Shown: positions 54,322-64,000 of the stretch, piece by piece
How the letters are laid out: each line of letters begins with the position of its first letter
Position numbering within the stretch: position 1 is the first letter of the stretch
Assembly: GCA_037953745.1 (NCBI GenBank)
Contig: JBAKBP010007929.1
Coordinates: 31,410 to 95,409 of the forward strand
Length of the DNA: 64,000 nucleotides
From: Lithodes maja
Lineage: Eukaryota; Arthropoda; Malacostraca; Decapoda; Lithodidae
Direction: 5' to 3'
The notes under the pieces: model-generated
What the model was told of the DNA's origin: nothing
What the model saw: only the letters and a program-made list of their open reading frames with translations
Database searches by the model: none
Made by a program: the position numbers and the translations under genes

Positions 54322-54793
54322 TTAACCCTTAACCATCGGCGCTCGACATATGTCGAGTTAAAGAAAACATGCCCATATGCGGGCCTCGACATATGTCGAG
54401 TGCAATTTTGAGCACGTAATGTGCTCTGAGAGAGAGCTGAGCGGTGCTAGGAGCAGAGATTGCTTCCTGACCGCTCGCTACCATTTACTGAAATTTATTA
54501 CACCCTCCTCCACCCTCTCTCACTCGCTACACAGGGAATTATGTAAGGAAATTACCTTATTTTAGGGTTTTTGCACTTGTGTTGCACGATCGTTGCAAGA
54601 GAACCAGTGGCCGTAGAAGGATGGTTCGGGTGTCATTCGAAAGCTCTGTTTACACCCTTTCAGGGATCGATACTTGTATTACGCTCTGGGTCTTGTTTAT
54701 GCATGAAAAAGAGCACGGAAACAACCCCATTTAGGGTAAAACCACCCGCTTGGCGGGTAGAAGTTACCGACCCACCCGCTCTTAAGGCGTTAA
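54322..54793. mobile_element. TTAA-flanked MITE, family 3
   Basis: It is bounded by TTAA at 54322-54325 and 54790-54793, with inverted ends TTAACCCTTAA and TTAAGGCGTTAA. Inside the left end are three copies of the palindrome cgacatatgtcg or variants (54348, 54388). The flanks on both sides match 60200-60400, where the MITE is absent and a single TTAA remains. That proves the element boundaries and the TTAA duplication. Confidence 0.88.
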
Positions 54794-54959
54794 ATATGTA
54801 AGATATGCAATAAATTATGTAAAATATATTGTTTTTTCTTTATATATTATAATTGTCATTATGACGTTAAATTGGTTTCACACGGAAAATATATACTTGA
54901 ACAATTGTTTCCGCTGACAAAGAAATTATAGATTCTTGGAAAATACCGTAGACTACGAA

Positions 54960-56206
54960 AGATTATTCAACATGGAATTTGCATGGAATAGAGAAGATTA
55001 GCAACAAAAAGCCAATTCTCCCCCCTCCCTGTGATTGTGCCAGCTTTTGTAAGCAGTGCAATAACTTAATGAAGGACAGAAAAGCTGCAGGATGCTCTGG
55101 CATTCTAGCTGAGATGATTAAGGCCTCAGGTGAGAAAGGAGTAGGTGTGTTCAATGAGCTAATTAACTTCATCATCAGAGAGGAAGTAATTTCTGATGAA
55201 TGGCACAAAAGTACATTATATACTGTATACGAGCAAAGGGGACTCATTGGATAGGGAAAATTATAGGGGCCTGAAAATACTTGATCAAGTCATGAAGGTC
55301 TGTGAGAAAGTCTTTGAAGGTATGATATTGACGATATGCAGTTTGGTTTCATGCTAGGACACGGCACAATCCAAGTCATGAAGGTATTTGTGTGATAATG
55401 AAGATGTATGAGGACTCACAAATGGCAGTGAGGGTGAAACATGTACCGGTACTGAGTGATGAGTTTTCAGTTCGCGTCGGAGTCCACCAGGGCTCTGTGT
55501 TAATGAAGCTCTTTCCTCTTTTTGTTTTATGGTTCTGGAGGCACTATCTGGTGATTTCAGAGTTGGGCTCCCCTGGGAACTGCTATAAGGGTCCTGAAAA
55601 TGCTTGACTAAGTCATGAAGGTCTGTGAGAGAGTCTTAGAAGGTATGATAAGGGAAAGATACTGTTTGTACTGTATGTACTTAAAAGATACGGATCTGAT
55701 GTTGTGTTTGCAGACCGGGAGACGGCCTTTGATAAGGTGGCCAGAGAAGTTGTGCAGTAGTTTAGGAGAAAACTTGGCGTTGAGGAGTGGCTGGTGCATG
55801 TGATAATGAAGATGTACGAGGACTCACGAACGGTAGTGAGGGTGAAAGGTGTACAGCTGAGTGAGGGACATATACAGTACGGTACTAGATATTTGGTAAG
55901 GGTTAGCTTTATATCCCATGTACCCGGTTACTAGGGACATATACTAGGTGTTACGTGAGGGTACTGAGTGATGAGTTTTCAGTTCGCGTCGGAGTCCAAC
56001 AGGGAAGTGTGTTAATTAAGCCCTCTCCTCTTTTTTATGGTTCTGGAGGCACTATCTAGTGATTTCAGAGTTAGGCTCCCCTTGCAACTGCTATAAGAGG
56101 CCTGAAAATGCTTGGCCAAGTCATGAAGGTCTGTGAGTGTGAGAGAGTCTTTGAAGGTATGATAACTTCATAGTCAGGCAGCTGCAGGAAAGATATCTAA
56201 AAGGTG
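54960..56206 (+). pseudogene. Scrambled RTE-like LINE RT fragments (plus strand)
   Basis: Pieces of the same RT as the minus-strand LINE at 56994-59850, here on the plus strand. They include KAAGCSGILAEMIKASGEKG (about 55080), LDQVMKVCEKVFEG (55275, repeated about 55600 and 56110), MQFGFMLGHGT (55335), VIMKMYEDS (about 55398, 55803) and FSVRVGVHQGSVL. Segments are repeated and out of order, so this is a duplicated and broken cluster. A GACATATAC..ACTAGG repeat lies at about 55862-55960. Confidence 0.7.
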
Positions 56207-56808
56207 TTTTTCTGGTCTTGTCTCAAGACCACCGTCGCAAGATCTACCCGAAAAACCGTTTTTCTGGTCCCGTCGCAAGCCCACCTTTAGCAAGCGAGAC
56301 ACCAATATTCTCTTGCAACGGCAAGAGAGCTCCGGAGCTGGGTTGACGGCAAGCTGAAACATCTCACTCAACTTACTGTTTCTCCATTCTAATTTATTTC
56401 GGTATATTTGTTTATCCAAACATTATGTTATAATTTACTTGCCTATTATTAGGAAGTAGAGTAATAAGAGCCCACAGTAACGTATATCCAATTGTTGATA
56501 AAAAATTAATGTGGGACAGTACGCTTGGTTAAATTTTGTCCACGAAACAACAACAAACCCCAGCTTTGACTAGGCCTAGGTTATGCTATTTACCGATTGT
56601 TTTTTCATATCAGAATTGCATTTATATAATCCTTATGATAATTAAATTGGCGGTGAATGTTATTCCGATGAAATGGAAGTTGTATAGCCTAGCCTATATA
56701 TTTGTAAGATGTGTGCTAGCTTGGAGCAAGCCTGTGTTGTTTTTCCTGTCCTGTGATGATCTTGCGACGGCTCGGTTGAGACGGTGGTCTTGCGACAGGC
56801 CCGGAAAA
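56207..56808. mobile_element. DNA-transposon-like element with about 29-bp inverted ends
   Basis: The left end ttttctggtcttgtctcaag (continuing accaccgtc) and the right end gacggtggtcttgcgacagg (continuing cccggaaaa) are inverted repeats with four or five mismatches. A second partial copy of the left end follows at about 56263. It interrupts RTE fragments (ERYLKG on the left, EVVQ on the right). No transposase is seen; superfamily unknown. Confidence 0.6.
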
Positions 56809-56945
56809 TCACGTCTCTACTGAAAATAAGAAGTTGTGCAGTAGGCTAGGAGAAAATTTGGCGTAGAGGAGTGGCTGGTGCGTGTGATAATGAAGATGTA
56901 TGAAGACTCATGAACGGTAGTGAGGGTGAAAGGTGTACTGAGTAC
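56809..56945 (+). pseudogene. RTE-like RT fragment (plus strand)
   Basis: RRKFGVEEWLVRVIMKMYED is readable at about 56840-56905, continuing the fragment cluster to the left of the inserted DNA element. Confidence 0.6.
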
Positions 56946-56993
56946 ATAAAACATAAATTTTTTAGACGGAGTGTTCCACACATAAGTGCAGTT

Positions 56994-59850
56994 TCAGTCT
57001 CTTGTCCTAATGGCGGCATTCCAGGCAACCCTGTTAAGGGCTGCATCACTTGTCAAGTTCTTGGATTTGAGATCGGCGTGTATAATCCGATCCCAGGTCT
57101 TCCTCGGTCCACCCCTTGGTGCAGCTCCCTCCACAATCACAGACCTGCATTTTTTCACTCAATTTTGTTCATCCATTCTCTCCACATGTCCATACCATCC
57201 CAGTCTACTTGTACGCATCACCTCGCTAATACTCTTTATACCTAAATGTCTCCTCAGCTCAACATTTGTTATTCTATCCTGTAGCCTGGCCCCACACATC
57301 CATCTCACCATTCTCATCTCATTACGCTCCATTCTGTTGACATCCTCTACTTTAACGGCCCATGTTTCTGAGGCATACGTCATTGCACTTCTAACACATG
57401 AGGCATACACCTTTCCCTTCAGGGGGAGAGGCATTCTTTTCATGGTCAGGATTGGCATAAATTATCTGAACTTCCCCCAGCCACACCTAATTCTAGCAAC
57501 AGTGGCAGCCTCGGCCCCACCACCGGCAGAGATGGTATCTCCTAGGTAACAAAACTTGTTCACCAGCTCCAAAGACTCATTTCCAAAATTCACAGCCACA
57601 GGATCATCACTTAACACAAGCTCGCCTTTGCACACTACGCACTCAAATTTCTCTATTTCAGACTTATCCTTCGGCAGGGGCCCCTTTATTCTACTACAGC
57701 GCTTACTCCCATGGTGTACCCAACATCGACAGATGCTACATTGAATTGAGTTAACGCCCACTCCCTTTCCACACACTGCACATGGGTATGCACCGCTCTT
57801 TTCCACATTGCCTCGTCTCAATCTACAATGCATAACCTTGGTTTTGTTAATATTGACTCTTAAACCCTTGCTTGCCATGCCCTCTCTCCACTCTCTGAAT
57901 TTGGCCTCAGCATCCTGCATACTGTCAGCTATTAGGACTAAATCGTCTGCATAAAACAGTTCCATCGGGAGTCCGCCTCTAAAAACTCTAGACAGCGCCT
58001 CCAAGACCATAATAAAGAGGAGGGGACTCCTGATGGACTCCAACACGGACTGCGAACTCATCACTCAGTACACCCTTCACCCTCACCGAACTTCGCGAAT
58101 CCTCATACATCTTCATTATCACACGCACCAGCCACTCTTCCACACCAAGTTTCCTCATAGCCCACTGCACAACATCTCTAGGTACCCTATCAAAGGCCTT
58201 CTCCAGGTCCACAAACACAAAGTAAAGATCCCTGCCTTTTAGTAAGTATCTTTCCTGTATCTGCCTGACTATGAAGATAGCATCGGTTGTACCACGTCCT
58301 GGCATAAAACCAAACTGCATATCATCAATAGAGATGCTTTGCCTGATCAAACCCTCAAGGACTCTCTGACAGACCTTCATGATTTGGTCAAGCATTTTCA
58401 GGCCCCTATAATTTCCTCTATCTAGCGCATCCCCTTTTCCTTTGTATATATTTACTATTACACTTTTGAGCCAATCCTCTGGGATTTTCTCATCTTTAAT
58501 AATGGTGTTTATCAACTCAGTGACTAAGTTTACACCAATCTCCCCTGAGGCTTTTATCATCTCAGCGACAATGTCGGAGCAACCTGGAGCTTTACCGTCC
58601 TTCATTTTTTGGATTGCGTCGCTCACTACAGCTGGTGCTATCAAAGGAGGGGGCCCAGATATTGGTTTTTCGATACTAAGCTGTTCCTTATCCCATTCAA
58701 ACTCTACATTTAGCAATCGTTCATAGTGTACCTTCCATGCTTCTCTGATTTCATTTTCTGCATACACAATCTTCCCATTATCATCTCTAACACACTGTTC
58801 ACCTATAATATCCCTACTGTCATTTTTAACTCGCCTAGCTAGGTTGAAGATCCCATTGGGATTGTCAGTGTTACACACTTGTTCGAGGACCAGGTCCTTA
58901 ATGCGATTTTTAGCATTGTAAATAACTCTTTTGGCAGTTCGTTTAGCTGCCTGGTATTCCTCCCTGCTGCCTCCTTTCTTCCATGCTTTGAAGCATCTCC
59001 TTTTCTCTTTCACAGCATGTTCTACCTCATCGGTCCACCACCAAGAGGTCTTATTCCTGGGGTGACCCTTTGTTTTCCCACAGACTTTGTCAGTGGCAGC
59101 GATAAGGCTATGCTTAAGAAAGTTCCATTGCCTATTTACATCGTTAGGCCTAGCTTCCTTATTTCTATTCATTTCCTCCAGTTCATTATGAAACCTATCC
59201 CTAACTTCCTTGTCCTTCAGCAGCCACACTTTCCTTTTGGGTATGTAAACCTTCTTGCGCTTAGGATCTCTGTATAAGCTCATGTCGCACACAAGTAGCT
59301 TATGCTGGGGGATACATTCTTCGCTCGGGATGACCTTTACATCTCGAACTAGTTTCCAGTCTTTCCTGTTAACCAAGAAGTAATCTATCTGGCTACTGGA
59401 GACCCCAGAGTTATATGTGATCAGGTGGCTCTGTCTTTTCTTGAACTTTGTGTTACACACAACCATGTTGAGTGCAACGCAGGACTCCAATATATATTCA
59501 CCTTCTAGATTTCTCCTTCCATAACCAATTCCTCCATGTACCCCCTCGTATCTATCTGCAGATGCTCCCACGTGACCATTGAGGTCCCCCCCCACGATAG
59601 TTATTTCGTTCTCCAAGAGGCCTGAAATGACACTGACGGTGTCATTCCAGAAGTCCTCTTTTATCTCTTTCTGTAAACCAGCCTGTGGGGCATATGCAGA
59701 TATCACATTCAAAATTCTTTCACCAACTTTCAACTTCAAAACAATCAGCCTTTCACTAACTCTCGTAATCTGAAGCACACTTTCCGCCAGCTCTTCAGCC
59801 ACCAGAACACCCACTCCTCCTTTCGCTTTATCAAGTGAGGAGTGAGGGAC
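56994..59850 (-). pseudogene. RTE-like LINE: endonuclease, RT with internal zinc module, C-terminal tail
   Basis: On the minus strand the endonuclease is truncated at its N-terminus (AYVPHSSLDKAKGGVGVLVA, GGDLNGHVGA, SSSQIDYFLVNR). A basic linker (KRRCFKAWKKGG) and the RT follow: KDGKAPGCSDIVAEMIKASG, NYRGLKMLDQIMKVCQRVLE, MQFGFMPGRGTTDAIF, VFVDLEKAFDRVPRDV, and ELFYADDLVLIA (about 57950). A Cys/His cluster comes next (CAVCGKGVGVNSIQCSIC..H...C...C..C, about 57800-57620), then FCYLGDTISAGGG, GHVERMD and GGPRKTWDRIIHAD. Breaks are a frameshift near 58030, a TAA at 57459 and a TGA at 57159. Motif order and NYRG.K.LDQ.MKV fit the RTE group. Coding ends at about 56994. Confidence 0.82.
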
Positions 59851-60075
59851 ATATGCTAGGTGAAGGTTAGTTTTGTATCCCACGTACTGGGTACTAGGGA
59901 CATATACTAGGTGTTATGTAAGGGTTAGTATTGTATCCCAAATACTAGGTACTAGGGACATATACTAGGTGTTACGTGAGGGTTAGCTTGGTATCCCACG
60001 TACTGGGTACTAGGGACATATACTAGGTGTTACGTGAGGGTTAGTTTTGTATCCAACGCACTGGGTCTAGGGGCC
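59838..60075. repeat. Tandem repeat, about 65-bp unit, 3-4 copies
   Basis: The unit is agggacatatactaggtgtt, then acgtgagggttagttttgta and tcccacgtactgggtact. It abuts the 5'-truncated end of the RTE LINE. Related units occur at 55862-55960. Confidence 0.75.
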
Positions 60076-60199
60076 GGCAGCCTCTACCCATAATGCTAGG
60101 ATAGGTTAGGTAAGGTTGTTAGGTTAGGCTAATGGGGATGGATGTAGTTTCCGAGTGTACGGTCGTCATGTTTACATTTGTAGATCGCCATTGTTAACC

Positions 60200-60403
60200 T
60201 GCCCTTCCCTACCTATCATGTGTTGATTGTTTGTCCATCTTGATCTAATTCTTCAGGCCAGCCCTATTAGAGTATTTTGGGGGAACTCAGTGGTGTGGTT
60301 AAACTATTTTTAATATATATTTGTTTAAATATGTAAGATATGCAATAAATTATGTAAAATATATTGTTTTTACTTTATACCTATACATATAATTGTCATT
60401 ATT
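60200..60403. repeat. Paralogue of the flanks of the MITE at 54322 (empty site)
   Basis: The sequence ccctacctatcatgtgttga through ggaactcagtggtgtggtta, then aatatgtaagatatgcaata, matches 54195-54321 joined directly to 54790-54860. The single TTAA here (about 60324) corresponds to the MITE insertion point. Confidence 0.82.
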
Positions 60404-60520
60404 AAGGAAATTCCATTGACTATTTACATCGCTAGGCCTAGCTTCCTTATTTCTATTAATTTCCTCCAGTTCACAATGAAACCTATTGCTAATCTCCTTG
60501 TTCTTCATCAGCCGCGGCGG
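60404..60520 (-). pseudogene. RTE-like LINE fragment (endonuclease-RT linker)
   Basis: The minus strand reads NRFHCELEEINRNKEARPSD and QWNFLN, matching the linker of the LINE at 56994-59850 (about 59100-59210). Confidence 0.65.
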
Positions 60521-60529
60521 TGTCGGCGT

Positions 60530-62050
60530 TGGACGCTTGGGATAATGTTCCCGTCTATTTTGAATGCCATTCGATACAATAATATGTTGAAAGCCCCCCT
60601 CACCCCCCCATGACATGTTATCATCATATATATTGCCAGTAGGGGGCAAACAACCAAAAAAATTGCCGCAAAGCCCTTCCCTCAACATATTATTGTATCC
60701 AATGGCAGTCAAAATAGACGGGAACATGATCGCAAGCGTCCACCGCCGCCGCCGCCGTCATGTTTACATGGTCGATCGCCGCAGTTTGGTTAGGCCTATT
60801 TGCCCCCTGCTGGCAAATTATATGATGATGACAATATGTCATGGGGGTGTTTGCCCCCCTCAACATATTATTGTATCCAACGGCATTCAAAATGGACGGG
60901 AACATGATGGCAAGCTTTCGTCGCCGCTCTGCGTAGTGTAAACATTACATTCTCTACATTCTGCCCGGCTAGGCCTATATTATAGGCTACAATAAATGAG
61001 TTGGCTAAGCTATTTTATCTATAGGCTAGGCCTAGTCTAATATTACAATTTAAGGTAGCATTCAAGGAGACTACACCAGGACTTACCTTTGACCGGGTAT
61101 AGGCTATCCTAGTGTTTACTAGGCCTATACCCCTTTGAAAGGACATTAGCCTAGCCTAACCTAACCTATCATAGTAGGCTATTATGGGTGGGGCTGCCGC
61201 TCCCACACCCCGATTTTTGGTGTATTTGTCTATTTTGCCCCCTGCTGATAATATGACGATGACATGACATGGGGGGTGGCAAAGCCCCCCCTCAACATAT
61301 TATTGTATCCATTGGCATTCAAAATAGACGGGAACATGATTGCAGACGTCCGCCGCCTCTGTCATGTTTACATTTGTCGATCGCCGTTGTTAAGTTCCCG
61401 TCTATTTTGACGGAGATTTATTTTGGTTATTTGCCCCCTGCTGGAAATATATATTATGATGACAATATGTCATGGGGGGGTGAAGGGGGGCAAAGCTCAA
61501 CCTCAACATATTGTATCCAAAGGCAGTCTAAATAGACAGGAAAAGGATGGCAAGCGTCCGACGCCACTACGCGTACGCGTAGTGTAAACAAGGCTGGCGA
61601 TACACCCGGTAACTACATCCTACCCGGCTAATGTCCTTTCAAAGGGGTAGCCTAACAATTAGTAAACACTAGGATAGCCTATACAATGCAACTCTTGCCG
61701 ATAGGCCTAGCCTAAAGGCTAACCTATTCATAAAGGTGTCTATTTTGACGGCAATTTTTTCGGTTATTTACCCCCTGCTGGCAATATATATGATGGTGAA
61801 AATATGTCATGGGGGGGGGGGGGGTGAGGGGGGGCAAAGCCCCCCTTAACATATTATTGTATCCGATGGCATTCAATATAGACAGGAACTTTATTGCAAA
61901 CGTCCGACACCTCCCCCGCCACCGCCATGTTTACATGTGTCGATCGCCGTGGTTAAGTTCGCTTCTATTTTGACGGCGATTTTTTTCGGTTATTTGCCCC
62001 CTGCTGGCAATATATAAGATGATGACAATATGTCATGAGGGGGGGGCCTC
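60530..62050. repeat. Cluster of MITE-like units with inverted ends
   Basis: At least five partial units alternate two modules. One is cccgtctattttgacggcga followed by ttatttgccccctgctggca and gacaatatgtcatgggg. The other is caaagccccccctcaacata, then ttgtatccaatggcattcaaaatagacggg. The ends cccgtctattttga and tcaaaatagacggg are inverted. Poly-G runs and CCGCCGCCGCC stretches lie between them. No coding capacity; no terminal duplication could be fixed. Confidence 0.65.
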
Positions 62051-63063
62051 AACAATGACCTCTAACCTCTGTATCTCAAATAGGGCTAGAGCAAATTGGC
62101 TGCAAATTTCCACATCTAGGCTATTCCTTGACTGACTCTTCCCAAATGGTAGACATATTAGCTTGATCACTCTAGGCCTAGTTGTTTTTTAGTTACAGAG
62201 GTTATAGCCTAGGTCATGATTTCTTGCCTACTTACAGCGAATAGACTAGGCCTATTGTAGATTGGTAAAATATTTGCTTAATAGGCCTAGGCTATGTTGG
62301 CTGTGCAATTGTCTCGATTTGACTATTTTTACCTAATTAGGCCTAAAGCAGCCTGAGCCTATTCCCAACCCCCAAACAGTATCCCATGTTAAGCCCTAGG
62401 CTAGGCCTAGGCCTAATCCCACTCTCAATCAAAATTCGAACTTATAAATTCGTACCTACCGGTAGCGGTAGCGCTGCCTAGGCTAGGCCTATATTTTTCG
62501 TGAATAGATATAGAAAATGGTTTAAAGGAAAGACCATCCTATATTATGTTCAAATAATATGTAATAGCACTGTGTATGGTTGTATTAAATTTAAATAGTG
62601 ATAGATGTGTATATTAATGGGATAAATACTCCGAAATTCGCATATGTTCAGAAAATTATATTGCAACACTGTTGCCAGATACTAATCAATCCCATTATCA
62701 TTATATCATAATGGATTTTACTCATTTGCATAATTTCAAATACCTAGGACATTAATATAATATTTTCCTATCTTTTTTGTAGTGATATTTGTCTGATTTA
62801 GTGGTATATTGGTGTCTGTCTAGGGTTATAATGCATTGTGAAAGTTACCTCTGAATCTCTGACTTGGTAACAGTTCGGTATGTGTAACCCTGCTTTCTTT
62901 GAGTACTACACGGCAAGAGAAGCTTTCGGTTCTGTCATTACTGTTCAAGGTAAACAGCAACTGCTAAATTCGACATCATGTTCAAATAATATGTAATAGC
63001 ATTGTCTATGGTTGTATTAGACAACAATCGTGATAGGTTTCTATTTTATGTGGATAAATAGTA
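62051..63063. other. Unassigned sequence rich in AGGCCTAG words
   Basis: Many overlapping taggcctag/aggctaggc words at about 62060-62510 (also 60960-61180), then AT-rich DNA. The word pair atgttcaaataatatgtaatag recurs at 62548 and 62977, about 430 bp apart. No gene seen. Confidence 0.4.
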
Positions 63064-63298
63064 TTAACCCTCTCACATCCTGACGCGATTTTTGAGCCAA
63101 TTAGGGATACTTTAAAGCCTTTGTTACCGTCAGGGGTATCTATAAACCTTTTGTTTGTTTACTTCAACCTCTGCAGTTGTCTTTGAGTTAGCTGTGGGCA
63201 GAAAACTAATTTTGGAGAGGTAATTATAACAGTGAGAGTAATCTATTTCTTATTGCTAATCTGGCAACCTCTGCGTCCTATGGTCGTGAGAGGGTTAA
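63064..63298. mobile_element. TTAA-flanked MITE, family 2 (clean copy)
   Basis: TTAA at 63064-63067 and 63295-63298. Inverted ends TTAACCCTCTCAC and GTGAGAGGGTTAA. Full-length match to 2336-2573. Non-coding. Confidence 0.85.
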
Positions 63299-63344
63299 GC
63301 TGAATACACTAAATACCGAAAGTTCACTAGAGTGGTTGTGGATA

Positions 63345-63960
63345 CATTTGCTAGATATGAGGGAGGAAGGTGGTAGGAAGGAAGGGCTAGACTGTGTTGA
63401 CAGTTGTATCGCTACATATTACCGCTAGATGTAGAGCTATTTACTTCAATTTAGAAGCCATTTTTTCATATCTAGAGACATTTACTAGGGATAATTTAAA
63501 AATTTCAGACATTCTAGTCATACTACATTGTAAAATTTGCAAAACAAACAAACCAAAACTCTTTAGAAATTGCAGCATTATTCTAACATTGTTTGGCTAT
63601 GTAGCAACATGCTAGCGACTTTTGAGAAAGGATCTAGCGGTATTTTGTGGAGACATACTGGGAGGGTGGGAGGGAGGTGGTGGTTGCAGTGTTGCCAGTT
63701 GTAAAGCTACATATTACCGCTAAATGTAGAGGTATTTACTTCAATCTAGTAGCCATTTCTTTTATATCTAGAGACATTTACTAGGGATAATTTGTAAATT
63801 TCAGACATTCTAGTCATACTACATTGTAAAATTTGCAAAACAAACAAACCAAAACTATTTAGAAATTGCAGCATTATCCTAACATTGTTTGGCTATGTAG
63901 CAACATGCTAGCGACTTTTGAGAAAGGATCTAGCGGTATTTCGTGGCAACACTTTAGGAG
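63345..63960. repeat. Tandem duplication, about 295-bp unit, two copies
   Basis: The segment gctacatattaccgct ... aaaggatctagcggtatttt at about 63411-63650 is repeated from 63706 to 63945 with few changes. Each copy is preceded by a GGAGG-rich stretch. The frame at 63394-63615 lies in the repeat and is not called as a gene. Confidence 0.8.
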
Positions 63961-64000
63961 GGTTAAAATACGAGTCACACGGGCAATTGCCAAAACTTTA

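Overview
This is a eukaryotic window with no intact host gene. It is almost entirely transposable elements inserted into one another. The organism is most likely an invertebrate, and a decapod crustacean is my best guess. The basis is the mix of very long-LTR gypsy elements, Penelope-like elements, CR1-like and RTE-like LINEs, a MADF/Harbinger element, TTAA-flanked MITEs and long (TA)n arrays. That guess is inference. All boundaries and similarities were read by eye.

Layout. Positions 1-2008 are the tail of a plus-strand gypsy-like element and its 3' LTR. Positions 2009-15540 are remnants of Penelope-like elements (minus strand). They are broken by TTAA MITEs (2336-2573, 2919-3386, 5143-5768) and by gypsy element A (5993-14665, minus, 1706-bp LTRs, 4-bp target duplication AAAT). 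Positions 15920-48783 hold a decayed PIF/Harbinger element: four exons of a MADF-domain partner protein (15920-16379, 16883-17059, 32930-33124, 47805-48158) and part of a DDE transposase (48495-48783). Its introns have been swollen by insertions. Intron 2 holds gypsy element X (17255-32560, minus, duplication AGGG). X in turn contains a MITE, a solo LTR (20744-27125, duplication CCCT) carrying another MITE and a CR1-like LINE, and a tRNA-derived SINE inside its 5' LTR. Intron 3 holds gypsy element C (33427-41231, plus, duplication GCAC) and a Penelope-like element with inverted ends (41263-46380). The latter is split by a solo LTR (42501-45028, duplication GTGG) that itself carries a MITE. Positions 48836-49660 are a large foldback. 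Positions 49890-53040 are a CR1-like LINE embedded in repeated copies of a LINE tail. Positions 53560-60520 hold a possible helentron fragment, a TTAA MITE, scrambled RTE pieces and a more complete RTE-like LINE on the minus strand. Positions 60530-64000 are tandem and MITE-like repeats.

Main biological point. Elements A, C and X belong to one group. Their Gag has a SCAN-like capsid region and a CCHC knuckle, and gag and pol share one frame. The pol order is protease, integrase, reverse transcriptase, RNase H: the integrase lies upstream of a gypsy-type RT, as in Ty1/copia. This is the hallmark of Gmr1-like Ty3/gypsy elements. Every copy here is defective, but in different places. All six long LTRs examined (families A, B, C, D, E and X) also share a hairpin with compensatory base changes, flanked by CGCCAG and AAGAGAGC. 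I have not seen this hairpin described, and it looks like a conserved RNA structure of these elements.
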